Assembly: GCA_964481195.1 (NCBI GenBank)
Contig: CAYZTB010000007.1
Coordinates: 22,892-86,891 of the forward strand
Source: Palsa-948 sp964481195
GTDB taxonomy: Bacteria > Bacteroidota > Bacteroidia > Palsa-948
Direction of reading: 5' to 3'
Length of the DNA stretch: 64,000 nucleotides
Shown: positions 16,547 through 25,838 of the stretch, piece by piece
Layout of the letters: every line of letters starts with the position of its first letter
How positions within the stretch are numbered: position 1 is the stretch's first letter
Made by a program: the position numbers and the translations under genes
Notes under the pieces: generated by a model
What the model was told of the DNA's origin: nothing
Seen by the model: only the letters and a program-made list of their open reading frames with translations
Databases searched by the model: none

Positions 16547-16610
16547 GGCTATCTAAAACTCCTTATTAGCGAATAGTGTTGTAGGCAAATTACAGTTAAC
16601 CTTAAATTTA
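16547..16610 (+). promoter_or_regulatory. Family II promoter upstream of the 16654-19888 unit
   Basis: GGCTATC (16547-16553), 14 bp, AGCGAA (16568-16573), 29 bp, TAAATTTA (16603-16610). The last base of the box deviates from TAnnTTTG. Confidence 0.55.
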
Positions 16611-16653
16611 CATATCAGTATTTATTAATAACCTGTTTGAAAAAATAAAAAAT

Positions 16654-17289
16654 ATGAAATTAAAGATTTTTAAATTCCTTTTGGGTAAGTATGTATCAAA
16701 GCAATATGTGGTTTTACTATCTCTTTGTTTCTTTCAAATTAGTTTATTGTTCAGTCAATCACAGTGCTATGATGGTTTTGAAGGAATCAAATCGCTGTAT
16801 TATGGAGCAAGAACGGGCGTGATAGATACGCTGATGAGTAATCCTGCACCGAACAAAATTGATAGTTCTGCCAAATGCGCATTGTATGTTCGTAACAGTA
16901 CAAAAAAATTCGATAATATTAAAATGAGCATTTCCGGAAAGCTAGTAGGCGTTAATGAATACGCAACCTATATCGGAAATCCTCCTAAAATAAAAATGAA
17001 AGTTTATACGGCTGCACCAGTAGGTACGCTTGTGGAAATTCTTTTAGGCAGCAAAGGTCGAAATAATGAATATCCGGCAGGAACCCATAGTCAGTATCAG
17101 GCATATACCACGGTGAGCAATGCCTGGGAGGAATTAGAATTTAAGTTCTCTCAAATTCCAGAAGGAAGCGAAACTTCAGCAACACAAATTGACCAGCTTA
17201 CTTTACTCTTTAATCCCAATTCAACAACTTCTGATACATATTATTTTGATGATATTATCGGTCCTGTTATAGCTAAGGAAAATAAGTAA
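16654..17289 (+). CDS. Secreted carbohydrate-binding-like protein
   Basis: 211 residues. A signal peptide with a long N-region ends near SLLFSQSQ. The mature part begins CYDGFEGIKSLYYGA and ends TSDTYYFDDIIGP, the start-and-end pattern of a jelly-roll carbohydrate-binding module; the same kind of module opens the GH26 protein at 22811. No catalytic domain is present. It is first in a unit with the GH15 enzyme (116 bp on) under a family II promoter. Probably a periplasmic or surface glucan-binding protein; ligand unknown. Confidence 0.6.
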   Translation: MKLKIFKFLLGKYVSKQYVVLLSLCFFQISLLFSQSQCYDGFEGIKSLYYGARTGVIDTLMSNPAPNKIDSSAKCALYVRNSTKKFDNIKMSISGKLVGVNEYATYIGNPPKIKMKVYTAAPVGTLVEILLGSKGRNNEYPAGTHSQYQAYTTVSNAWEELEFKFSQIPEGSETSATQIDQLTLLFNPNSTTSDTYYFDDIIGPVIAKENK

Positions 17290-17404
17290 TTAATTATATG
17301 ACTAATTCATTTTATTATTCTGATTGCTGCACATTGGATTTGGATGTTTACTCCATTAAGAATAAATTAATCAGTACAATAATAATAAAATATAATACAC
17401 CCTA

Positions 17405-19888
17405 ATGAAAAATTTTGCTTTCGGTTGGCCGGGTATTGATGCAACATGGACTTCAAGCGCAAAGAGCGGAGTTGGAACTTCATTAAATTCACCGAGCAAG
17501 GTATGGTATTCCATTAGTCACGGCATTTTAAATGAGATATATTACCCACAGGTAGATCAGGCATGTACCAAAGATCTGAGCATGGTCGTAACCGATGGAA
17601 AAGAATTTTTTTCGGAAGAAAAACATCACACATCACATCGTATCAAATATATAGCCAAGGGCGTTCCTGGCTATACCATAACAAACTCCTGTAAAAATAA
17701 TCTTTACCGCATCGAAAAGGAAATCATTACGGACCCTTTCCGCGACACGCTCTTGCAGCGTATTCAATTTTTTCCTACCAACAAGAAAAGAAAAGATTTT
17801 AAATTATTCATGCTGCTGGCACCGCATTTGGGAAACCGAGGTTCTGAAAATACAGCCTGGGTGGGTGAATATAAAGGCTTACCCATGTTGTTTGCCCAGC
17901 GTGGCGATACTTCTCTGGCGCTGGCTTGTTCTGTTCCTTGGAGAAAAACCTCTGTTGGTTTTGTGGGAACTTCGGATGGATGGCAGGACCTGATGCTTCA
18001 CAAGGAAATGACCTGGGAATTTGATAGGGCAGAAAACGGAAACGTTGCATTAACGGGAGAATTTGATCTGCAGGAAGCGAGCAACAATACTTTTATCACC
18101 GCACTTGGATTTGGTAGAAACCCAGAAGAGGCGGGTCAGCGTGCAAGAGCTAGTATATTAGAAGGCTTTGAATCGGCAAAAAAAAATTTCATCAGCGAAT
18201 GGGAAGAATGGCAAAGAAAATTATCTGTGTCAGATAAAAAAAATAAAATTACTCTACCAAAATATTTCAGCATCAGCGCGGCCATGCTCAAAACACATGA
18301 ATCAAAGCGCCATCCCGGAGCACTGATCGCAAGTCTTTCTATTCCTTGGGGATATAGCAGGGGAGATGATGACCTAGGAGGATACCATTTAGTTTGGCCA
18401 AGGGATATGGTTCAAACTGCCGGAGGGTTACTTGCCGCTAACGCATTTGAAGAAGCAAGAAGAGTGTTGAACTATTTGATGGTGACTCAGGAAGATGACG
18501 GTCATTGGACCCAGAATATGTGGCTGGATGGGTCACCTTACTGGAATGGGATCCAGATGGATCAAACCGCGCTTCCGATCATGCTTGTAAACCTTGTTAA
18601 CCGGGAAACTACTCTTAGCAATTCTGATCTGAAACATTTTTGGCCAATGATCCGAAAAGCAGCAAGTTACTTGGTTACAAATGGACCCATTTCCAACCAG
18701 GATCGTTGGGAGGAAAATGCAGGTTATTCTACGTTTACAGTTGCTGTGGAAATTTCTGCATTACTGATAGCTGCGGATTATGCAGCACTAAATAATGAAC
18801 CTCAGCTAGCGGTTTACCTGAGAGAAACAGCCGATGCATGGAATTCCAGTATCGAAAGATGGACTTATGTTACAGGATCCGATCTTGCCAATTTTGTTGG
18901 TGTTGAAGGGTATTATGTGCGGATCAATTCGAGTGAGCAATTTGAGACCGATGACCTGGGTTCCGATCTGCTTTTGATCTCCAATCGCCCGAAAGGTGAA
19001 AATGTTTGTCCGATCAACGAAATGGTGAGTCCAGATGCATTAGCATTGGTGCGTTACGGCTTGCGCGCTGCAAACGATCCGCGTATATTAAATACCATCA
19101 AAGTAATTGATGCTACATTAAAATACGATGCTCCGCAAGGTCCTGTGTGGTACAGATACAATCGGGATGGATACGGAGAACATGCCGATGGTAGACCCTT
19201 CAATGGTACTGGGATCGGAAGACCTTGGCCGCTGCTCATCGGAGAACGTGCGCATTATGAAGTTGCTGCAGGCAATTATGCGTATGCAAAAAAATTATTA
19301 AAAGTTTTTGAAAACTGCGCCAACAAAACCGGATTGTTTCCTGAACAAATATGGGATTCGGAAGATATACCTGAAGCGGAATTATTTACCGGGAAAGCTA
19401 CGGGCGGAGCCAGCCCTTTGGTTTGGGCACATGCCGAATACATTAAATTGTGCCACTCGATAAAGTCTAAAAAAATATTTGATATGCCTTCTCAAACCAA
19501 GGAGAGGTATTTAACGAAAAAAATAATATCTAATATTTTTATCTGGGGTTTTGACAATCAATACAAATACATTCCCATTGGAAAAAAGCTGCGGATACAA
19601 TGCCTTGCACCCGCCTCCATACATTGGTCTACAGACAACTGGATGACCACGCATGATATTTCTACATTTGATTCGGAAATGGGCATTCATTATGCTGATC
19701 TTCCAACTGAAAATTTGGTGCATGATCAAAAAATTGTTTATACTTTTTATTGGCATGATACCAAGATCTGGGAAAACAAGAATTACATGCTTGCCATAGA
19801 AAAGGAACACCCTAGTTCAGCTCCTAGAAAAGCCCTCCAACGAAAGTCAGCTGACAAAGATAAAATCAAGGTTTTTCTTCCTTCTTAA
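17405..19888 (+). CDS. GH15 glucoamylase / glucodextranase-like enzyme
   Basis: 827 residues. The N-terminal beta-sandwich (about 1-270: AFGWPGIDATWTSSAKSGVG, VWYSISHGILNEIYYP) and the (alpha/alpha)6 barrel (about 290-690) are typical of bacterial GH15. Visible motifs are HLVWPRDMVQTAGG, LDGSPYWNG, the general acid region QDRWEENAGYS and the general base region GLFPEQIWD. A C-terminal beta domain (about 715-800) remains. The family releases glucose from non-reducing ends of alpha-glucans. No signal peptide is seen, so it should be cytosolic and act on stored alpha-glucan, together with the GT4 and GH57 genes further on. Confidence 0.92.
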   Translation: MKNFAFGWPGIDATWTSSAKSGVGTSLNSPSKVWYSISHGILNEIYYPQVDQACTKDLSMVVTDGKEFFSEEKHHTSHRIKYIAKGVPGYTITNSCKNNLYRIEKEIITDPFRDTLLQRIQFFPTNKKRKDFKLFMLLAPHLGNRGSENTAWVGEYKGLPMLFAQRGDTSLALACSVPWRKTSVGFVGTSDGWQDLMLHKEMTWEFDRAENGNVALTGEFDLQEASNNTFITALGFGRNPEEAGQRARASILEGFESAKKNFISEWEEWQRKLSVSDKKNKITLPKYFSISAAMLKTHESKRHPGALIASLSIPWGYSRGDDDLGGYHLVWPRDMVQTAGGLLAANAFEEARRVLNYLMVTQEDDGHWTQNMWLDGSPYWNGIQMDQTALPIMLVNLVNRETTLSNSDLKHFWPMIRKAASYLVTNGPISNQDRWEENAGYSTFTVAVEISALLIAADYAALNNEPQLAVYLRETADAWNSSIERWTYVTGSDLANFVGVEGYYVRINSSEQFETDDLGSDLLLISNRPKGENVCPINEMVSPDALALVRYGLRAANDPRILNTIKVIDATLKYDAPQGPVWYRYNRDGYGEHADGRPFNGTGIGRPWPLLIGERAHYEVAAGNYAYAKKLLKVFENCANKTGLFPEQIWDSEDIPEAELFTGKATGGASPLVWAHAEYIKLCHSIKSKKIFDMPSQTKERYLTKKIISNIFIWGFDNQYKYIPIGKKLRIQCLAPASIHWSTDNWMTTHDISTFDSEMGIHYADLPTENLVHDQKIVYTFYWHDTKIWENKNYMLAIEKEHPSSAPRKALQRKSADKDKIKVFLPS

Positions 19889-19957
19889 ACAGACTTTTTC
19901 CAACGGATTAAATGCTTGTAAGTTTGTTTTATTTCAAACATGTATTCTACCTCCTTC

Positions 19958-20021
19958 GGCTATCAAAAATACCCTGTGAACGAAAAGCAGCTGCAAATAG
20001 GAATTATCATCAATATCTTTG
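19958..20021 (+). promoter_or_regulatory. Family II promoter upstream of the 20044-25838 unit
   Basis: GGCTATC (19958-19964), 14 bp, AACGAA (19979-19984), 29 bp, TATCTTTG (20014-20021). A full match to the -7 consensus. The box ends 22 bp before the start codon. Confidence 0.65.
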
Positions 20022-20043
20022 ACCTGAAATTGAAAAAATAAAA

Positions 20044-20526
20044 ATGAATATGTCGTCAAGTAAACATAAGCAGATATTTATTGTAGAGGATAATGAGATA
20101 TACTCGATGATGTTGGATTATATCTTATCGAAGAATAGCATCTACAAATTTGTAAGTTTTAAATCTGGAGAAGAGGGTATTAAAAATTTGTATTTAAATC
20201 CGCAAATAATAATTTTAGATTATGGATTGCCGGGCATTAACGGTTATGAAACACTCCTAGAGATCAAAAAATATAATCCTAAAATCCACGTGGTGATCTT
20301 GACCAGCCATGAAGATGAGAATCTGAAGGACGAATTTTTGGCCGCAGGTGCAGATGATGTGGTATTAAAACAAGGTCGTGGTGAAACTCAGATTATTGAA
20401 AAAATTGAAACCATCTTGGAAGATGAAATTAAAAGCAGCGATGGCTGGGGAGTAAAAAAACTAGCAGTATATTTTATTTTAATAGCAACACTCTTGGTGA
20501 TGCTTGGATTTATATTTTATAAATAG
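20044..20526 (+). CDS. Receiver domain tethered to the membrane by a C-terminal helix
   Basis: 160 residues. A CheY-like receiver (about 8-128) with E15-D16, phospho-acceptor aspartate in IIILDYGLPG, T in LTSH and K in VVLKQG is followed by a single C-terminal hydrophobic segment (LAVYFILIATLLVMLGFIFY). There is no DNA-binding or enzymatic output. A receiver fixed to the inner membrane by its own tail is unusual. Being first in a unit with TPR, outer-membrane and hydrolase genes suggests that it controls the polysaccharide machinery by contact, perhaps with a GT2 synthase. It is a paralogue of the soluble receiver at 4325. Confidence 0.85.
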   Translation: MNMSSSKHKQIFIVEDNEIYSMMLDYILSKNSIYKFVSFKSGEEGIKNLYLNPQIIILDYGLPGINGYETLLEIKKYNPKIHVVILTSHEDENLKDEFLAAGADDVVLKQGRGETQIIEKIETILEDEIKSSDGWGVKKLAVYFILIATLLVMLGFIFYK

Positions 20527-20590
20527 AGAAAATCGATCTTGAGAACTGATTTTCCTATACGAATGATGGCTGATACAAAAAAGTATAAAT

Positions 20591-21811
20591 ATGTATAAAA
20601 GAAATATATGCATTTTCATTTTCCCTTTGCTTTGTTGGGGGTTTAATGCTGCTTCAGCTACTAGTGTGAAAATGATTTATGTTAGTTATCCTAACGATGA
20701 AGAAATTTCGATGCCTGATTCCTCTAAACATACAACAAACAAAATGGATTCAGCGAGGATTTACCACGCTGCTGGAATTGTTAAAAATGATTTGAAGGAT
20801 TATCCCAGCGCGATATTTTATTTCACAAAAGCTATCCAATTAGACTCCACGCTTGCTTTAGCATTTTTAAGCAGGGCTCATGCAAAAAATAAACTCCTGG
20901 ATTATCGGGGTGCAGTGAAAGATTATGACCAGGCATTAAAATTTCCTTTAACCTGGGAAGAATCGTATGAGGCATATTTTAACAAGGGTCTTGCGCAGGC
21001 GTTGCTTAAAAACCTGCAATCTGCCATGGCTGACTTTAGTGCTGCTATTAAGATAAATCCCGATTATGCGGATGCCTATTATAATCGAAGTATTGCAAAA
21101 GGAAAAACAGGGGATCTAAAAGGAGAACTGGCAGATATTAGTAAAGCCATTGCTCTAAAACCCACAGACTCTCATTCTTATAACAGCAGGGGTATTGTAA
21201 GATCCATGATGGGAAATTACCGGGAAGCCCTTCAGGATTACACCCAAGCCATTCAGCTGGACAATAAAAACTCCAATGCCTATTTTAATCGTGCAATTAT
21301 TTATTATGAGCAAAATGAATATATTTCCTCATTAGATGATTTTACTTCAGCAATCCAGATCAAGCCTGATGCGGATACTTATAACCGCAGAGGAAATGTA
21401 AAATTCAGATTAAATAATTTTCGCGGGGCTTTTGAAGATTATACACAAGCATTGAAAAAGGAGCCGAGACATTACTTGGCTTATTTAAACAGAGGGCAGG
21501 TTAAATTTAGCCTGAAAGACTATAAATCTGCCATTGATGATTTTACGATGGCGATACATTTGAAAGATGATTTTTCGATAGCCTATTACAATCGTGGGCT
21601 AGCAAAGGGAATCTTGAAAGACTTTAAAGGAGAGATTGAAGATTATACAAAAGCCATTGAGTTCAAACCTAATTATGAAGACGCCTATTTCAAACGGGGA
21701 GTAGCTAAATACTACACCAATGACAAACAAGGTGGTTGTGCTGATTTGAATGCTGCTGTAAAACAAGGAAGTAATCCTGCTTATGATTACCTCGTAAAAC
21801 ATTGTAGATAA
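20591..21811 (+). CDS. Exported TPR-repeat protein
   Basis: 406 residues. Signal peptide (about 1-23), then about ten tetratricopeptide repeats from residue 55 to the end; typical units read AYYNRSIAKGKTGDLKGELA, DISKAIALKPTD and AYLNRGQVKFSLKDYKSAID. The cysteine near GGCADLNAAV is common at the end of such arrays. It is followed 1 bp later by an outer-membrane barrel gene. This pairing of a periplasmic TPR protein with an outer-membrane barrel resembles AlgK-AlgE, and the fused BcsC, PgaA and PelB, of synthase-dependent exopolysaccharide secretion. The analogy is my inference. Confidence 0.85.
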   Translation: MYKRNICIFIFPLLCWGFNAASATSVKMIYVSYPNDEEISMPDSSKHTTNKMDSARIYHAAGIVKNDLKDYPSAIFYFTKAIQLDSTLALAFLSRAHAKNKLLDYRGAVKDYDQALKFPLTWEESYEAYFNKGLAQALLKNLQSAMADFSAAIKINPDYADAYYNRSIAKGKTGDLKGELADISKAIALKPTDSHSYNSRGIVRSMMGNYREALQDYTQAIQLDNKNSNAYFNRAIIYYEQNEYISSLDDFTSAIQIKPDADTYNRRGNVKFRLNNFRGAFEDYTQALKKEPRHYLAYLNRGQVKFSLKDYKSAIDDFTMAIHLKDDFSIAYYNRGLAKGILKDFKGEIEDYTKAIEFKPNYEDAYFKRGVAKYYTNDKQGGCADLNAAVKQGSNPAYDYLVKHCR

Positions 21812-21812
21812 A

Positions 21813-22772
21813 ATGAAAATTAAAATGCTAAGTCCTTTCTCTGTTCTAAAACTAGTTCTGCTTATGCTTTTTGCTATGTTCTTTCAATTAGACAGGGCAA
21901 TCGGGCAAATTCGACTTGACGAAGAACCTAAACGACTTTATTATGACAGGCTTGCTCGTGTAAGAAAATTCAAGGATATGAAAGACTTTCGGGATGTTTT
22001 TCATTACAATAAATTTTTACTGGGTAAAAACAGAATTAGTGGCAACATTTCTTATAATACGGGCAGAATAGTTATTGAAGATGCGGAGGGCAAAAAACAC
22101 AATGAGGTTCGAAACGCGATTGGGTTTTTTACTCGCATTCGTTTTTTTGAGCAGTTTAGTTTCAATACTACATTTTATAAAGACTTTAATCCGAAGGCAT
22201 CTGCTATGTGGACCTCCAATTATACGTATTCTCTTGGACGGTATAACTGGAAACCTAATATGTTCAATTACGGCTATGAAAATTATTTAAATAACCGATA
22301 TACCGATAATGCAAATGACATGGGGGAAAAATTCATGGAAGGATATTATTTTATTTCTTATAGTCACAATCTTGATAAAGTAGTTTCAAAAATGAAGCAC
22401 GACAGCACTACCAACATCAAGCTGACTTATTTTGCTAGGTATGCAATAAAATACAAAGATCAAAATCAAGTGATTCATGGGGGATTTGATTCCGGCAAGC
22501 CCACAATTGGCGCAGGTACACGCATAACTCTTTTCTGGAATATTTATGTTGAAGGAGCGGTTTATTATTATTTCGACCCTGCTTTTAAAAAACAACAGCC
22601 TTGGGATCCTGATTTCAGCTATGGTTTTGGTTATTTCGATTGGCGTTCTTTCCGATGTACATTAACCTATGGTAATTGGGCTGTGAACCGTTTCCCTTGG
22701 AATAAAACCATTTATCCGGATTATGGATTTTTGGATGGCAATTTCAGATTTGTAATAAATTGGATATGGTAA
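21813..22772 (+). CDS. Predicted outer-membrane beta-barrel protein
   Basis: 319 residues with a signal peptide (ending near AIGQ). The rest is strand-rich with alternating aromatic residues: SGNISYNTGRIVI, FFTRIRFFEQFSFNTTFY, KLTYFARYAIKYK, TLFWNIYVEGAVYYYFDP, ending NFRFVINWIW with a terminal aromatic residue as in outer-membrane barrels. Perhaps 12-14 strands. I do not recognise a family. Its stop-to-start distance from the TPR gene is 1 bp. In context it is the likely outer-membrane pore for the polymer. Confidence 0.65.
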   Translation: MKIKMLSPFSVLKLVLLMLFAMFFQLDRAIGQIRLDEEPKRLYYDRLARVRKFKDMKDFRDVFHYNKFLLGKNRISGNISYNTGRIVIEDAEGKKHNEVRNAIGFFTRIRFFEQFSFNTTFYKDFNPKASAMWTSNYTYSLGRYNWKPNMFNYGYENYLNNRYTDNANDMGEKFMEGYYFISYSHNLDKVVSKMKHDSTTNIKLTYFARYAIKYKDQNQVIHGGFDSGKPTIGAGTRITLFWNIYVEGAVYYYFDPAFKKQQPWDPDFSYGFGYFDWRSFRCTLTYGNWAVNRFPWNKTIYPDYGFLDGNFRFVINWIW

Positions 22773-22810
22773 GTACGGATAGCGAACCACTACGAATTCA
22801 CAGATAATAA

Positions 22811-24508
22811 ATGATGCAGCTATTTAATAATTATTTTTTTCTGGATAATAATTCGAAAATTCATAGTCATTCGTTATGTCTACCAATTGTAATTTCCCTT
22901 TTACTCAACTGCTTAAATTTAAACGCTCAATTAAAGTATGTTGTAGAAGATTTTGAAGGTTTTTCAGATGGAACTTCTGACCTGAAGGCAAACGGTGTTT
23001 TTACATACGGGAATATCAAAGCCAACATTGACTACCAAGCCGAAATTCAAAAAGCATATTCAGGAGAAAGATTCCTGCGGCTATACAAAGAAGGTAAAAC
23101 GAATTTTGGCGGCTGGGGGAAAGGACTTACTGTAAATGTAGAACTAGACGCAGCTAAGGATTACCTTAACTTTTATGTGACTGCCGGACCTAATGCAAAT
23201 GACAGCGATACAATTACAATAGAATTGCAGGAGGATGACAATGAAGATAATGTTTATACAAAAGAGCAGGATGACTCATGGACGTGCCTTCAGAAAATAA
23301 CGGGCAAAAACTCCTGGCAACTGATTTCCATTCCGTTAAATAAATTTAAGGATTCCAATAAAGGTGGAGATGGCGTATTTAATATTAATTATAAGCAAGG
23401 AAAATTATTAAGCATCATCATCACCTTCATGGGGGGTGAGCGTTTAAAAACAGGACAAAGCTGGTCATTTGATTTTATTTGTTTTTCAGAAGGTAAATTA
23501 CCAACCGGTTTAGGATTATGGGATGCTCCTCCGCCCTCTAAGAATGATTTTTGCAACTTAGGTATCTGGTCAAAAGAAGGCAACACAGGAAATTTCATTG
23601 GCATTGCTTCCGGTTTTGAGAATGGTTTAAAATACGGTTCCGAAAAAAAATTAGGCGTTGTTCATTTCTTTCAACCATTTTCTCTTGAAGGAAGCAGCGA
23701 CAAAAAACATTATCCCTCTATGGAAAGAATTAATAAAGTGATTCAGGAAGGGTATGTACCCATGATTACTTTGGAAAACCATTTTGTAAGCGCAAACCCA
23801 GGCATAAAGCAACCCAACTTATATAGTATTACAGAAGGACATTTCGATTCTTTTTTTGCAGATTGGGCAAAGCAAATAAAAGAAGTAAACGGAATAGTTC
23901 TGTTAAGGATACTGCATGAATTCAATGGAGACTGGTACCCCTGGTGCATTGTCAAAAACGATAAAAATCCGAAACTCTTAGTGAAAGCATTCCAACATAT
24001 TCATGATATTTTTAAAGCACAGAAGGTAACAAATGTAAAATTCATCTGGTGTCCAAACTCCATGTCGTTCCCCCAGGAGAAATGGAATTTTATAATGGAC
24101 GCTTATCCGGGAAATGAGTATGTTGATTTTGTGGGTTTGGATATTTACAATGGTGCCGGAAATGGATTGCCTGTGTGGCGATCCTTCCGAAAAGAAGGCA
24201 TAGAAAATTATTTTATTTTAACTCAACGTCTTGCGAGCAAACCTTTATTTATTTGTGAAACCGCATCGAGAGAACGTAAAGAAAGCGAATCAAAATCCGC
24301 TCAGGATAAAGCAGAATGGATTAAGCAGATGAGCATGGCGCTTACTTCGGATATGTCAAAAATAAAACTCCTGACATGGTTCGATGAAAAAGAATCCTTT
24401 AAGATTAGCTCATCCACGGGTGCACAAGGCGCTTACTTAGATTATATTTTGAAGAATGATTATTTTAAATCCGGAACAAAATATATTTATCCATTGCTCG
24501 AACCATAA
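22811..24508 (+). CDS. Secreted GH26-like glycoside hydrolase with N-terminal CBM-like domain
   Basis: 565 residues. Signal peptide near the start; a jelly-roll module at about 40-235 (VVEDFEGFSDG to WSFDFICFSEG); then a clan GH-A barrel like GH26 (about 250-560). The acid/base region is LLRILHEFNGDWYPW and the nucleophile region PLFICETAS, both with their glutamates. GH26 members cleave beta-mannans or mixed beta-glucans; the substrate cannot be told here. In the unit it may trim or edit the exported polymer, as BcsZ or AlgL do in other systems. A degenerate relative of its barrel is fused into the GT2 protein at 25839-29717. Confidence 0.8.
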   Translation: MMQLFNNYFFLDNNSKIHSHSLCLPIVISLLLNCLNLNAQLKYVVEDFEGFSDGTSDLKANGVFTYGNIKANIDYQAEIQKAYSGERFLRLYKEGKTNFGGWGKGLTVNVELDAAKDYLNFYVTAGPNANDSDTITIELQEDDNEDNVYTKEQDDSWTCLQKITGKNSWQLISIPLNKFKDSNKGGDGVFNINYKQGKLLSIIITFMGGERLKTGQSWSFDFICFSEGKLPTGLGLWDAPPPSKNDFCNLGIWSKEGNTGNFIGIASGFENGLKYGSEKKLGVVHFFQPFSLEGSSDKKHYPSMERINKVIQEGYVPMITLENHFVSANPGIKQPNLYSITEGHFDSFFADWAKQIKEVNGIVLLRILHEFNGDWYPWCIVKNDKNPKLLVKAFQHIHDIFKAQKVTNVKFIWCPNSMSFPQEKWNFIMDAYPGNEYVDFVGLDIYNGAGNGLPVWRSFRKEGIENYFILTQRLASKPLFICETASRERKESESKSAQDKAEWIKQMSMALTSDMSKIKLLTWFDEKESFKISSSTGAQGAYLDYILKNDYFKSGTKYIYPLLEP

Positions 24509-24539
24509 GTGATCAATTCAATAAAAATATTTTACCACT

Positions 24540-25838
24540 ATGTATAAGATTTATATTTCACTATTTATCTTTCTCAGCTTTCCTTGCTATTCAGCATTTT
24601 TAAAAATGAAAGAAGAGGAACAAAAACCCCCTACCGGGTATGTGGTTATTAAAAAAATAAAAAACAATTATGAACTTTACAGAAACGGTGAGCCTTATTA
24701 CATCAAAGGCGCAGGCGGTTACACTAATTATGAGCGGCTGAAGCAATGCGGAGGTAATTCTGTGAGACTTTGGAGTGCTGAAGGCGCCAAGGAATATTTA
24801 GACAAAGCCCAAGCACTTGGTTTAACGGTAACGCTAGGGCTTGATATGGCACATGAAAGACGTGGATTTAATTACAATGATAAAAAAGCAGTGCAGGAAC
24901 AATTTGAAAAAACAAAAAAAGATATCCTTGCTTTTAAAGATCATCCCGCTTTGCTGATGTGGGGCGTGGGAAATGAACTGGACCAGTTTGCTAAAAATTA
25001 TGATGTATGGAACGCAGTAAATGACATTGCAAAGTTTATTCATCAAGTAGATCCGAACCATCCCACCACAACGATGTTGGCCGGAGTTCCTGCACATCAT
25101 ATCAAAGAAATTATTAAACGTTGCCCCGATATTGATGTGCTATCCATCAATGCTTTTAAATGGATTGCGCCTGTTAAAAACGAGATAACAAATGCCGGTT
25201 GGAAAGGACCTTATTTAATAGGAGAATGGGGTGCCTCCGGTTATTGGGAATTAGATACAGTTCCGTGGGGCACATTCATTGAAGAAACCAGCACAGAAAA
25301 AGCGCAGCTGTGTGCGGAACGGTATGAAAAATTCATTCTTGCCAATACAGATCGTTGTATAGGTTCATATGTTTTTTATTGGGGATACAAACAGGCAAGA
25401 ACGCACACGCTGCTCAGTTTATTTCTTGAAAGCGGGGAAGAAACAGGAGTGCTGGATGTGCTGCAAAAAGAATGGACAGGAAAAAATCCGGACAATACCG
25501 CTCCGATCATAACGCCAATCGGAATAGATGATAAGCCCACCCATCTTGGAATTTATTTAAGTCCCGGTTCAAACCATAGCGCATACACGGATGCAAAAGA
25601 TCCGGATAACGATTCGCTCACATATAAATGGGAAATTTATTACGAGAGTAAAGAAAAAAAAGAAGGCGGTGATACAGAAACAAAGCCGGGCACAATTAAT
25701 GATTTGATCATTGATGGAAAAGGAAAACAACTTTCATTCAATGCTCCAGCAAAGGAAGGCGCATACCGATTATTTGTTTGTGTGTTTGATGGTCACAATC
25801 ATGCGGCCACTGCGAATGCTCCGTTCTATGTCAGGTAA
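24540..25838 (+). CDS. Exported GH2-like TIM-barrel hydrolase or transglycosidase
   Basis: 432 residues with a signal peptide. The catalytic barrel (about 50-320) has NGEPYYIKGAGG, the acid/base region MWGVGNELDQ and the nucleophile region YLIGEWGASGYWE. An Ig-like C-terminal domain (about 325-432) ends at the stop. The sugar-binding beta-sandwiches of classical GH2 enzymes are missing, so this is a barrel-only relative, possibly a glucan-remodelling enzyme. Its stop codon directly abuts the stop of the convergent GT2 fusion gene, whose C-terminal half is a homologue with the same barrel-plus-Ig layout. Confidence 0.78.
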   Translation: MYKIYISLFIFLSFPCYSAFLKMKEEEQKPPTGYVVIKKIKNNYELYRNGEPYYIKGAGGYTNYERLKQCGGNSVRLWSAEGAKEYLDKAQALGLTVTLGLDMAHERRGFNYNDKKAVQEQFEKTKKDILAFKDHPALLMWGVGNELDQFAKNYDVWNAVNDIAKFIHQVDPNHPTTTMLAGVPAHHIKEIIKRCPDIDVLSINAFKWIAPVKNEITNAGWKGPYLIGEWGASGYWELDTVPWGTFIEETSTEKAQLCAERYEKFILANTDRCIGSYVFYWGYKQARTHTLLSLFLESGEETGVLDVLQKEWTGKNPDNTAPIITPIGIDDKPTHLGIYLSPGSNHSAYTDAKDPDNDSLTYKWEIYYESKEKKEGGDTETKPGTINDLIIDGKGKQLSFNAPAKEGAYRLFVCVFDGHNHAATANAPFYVR

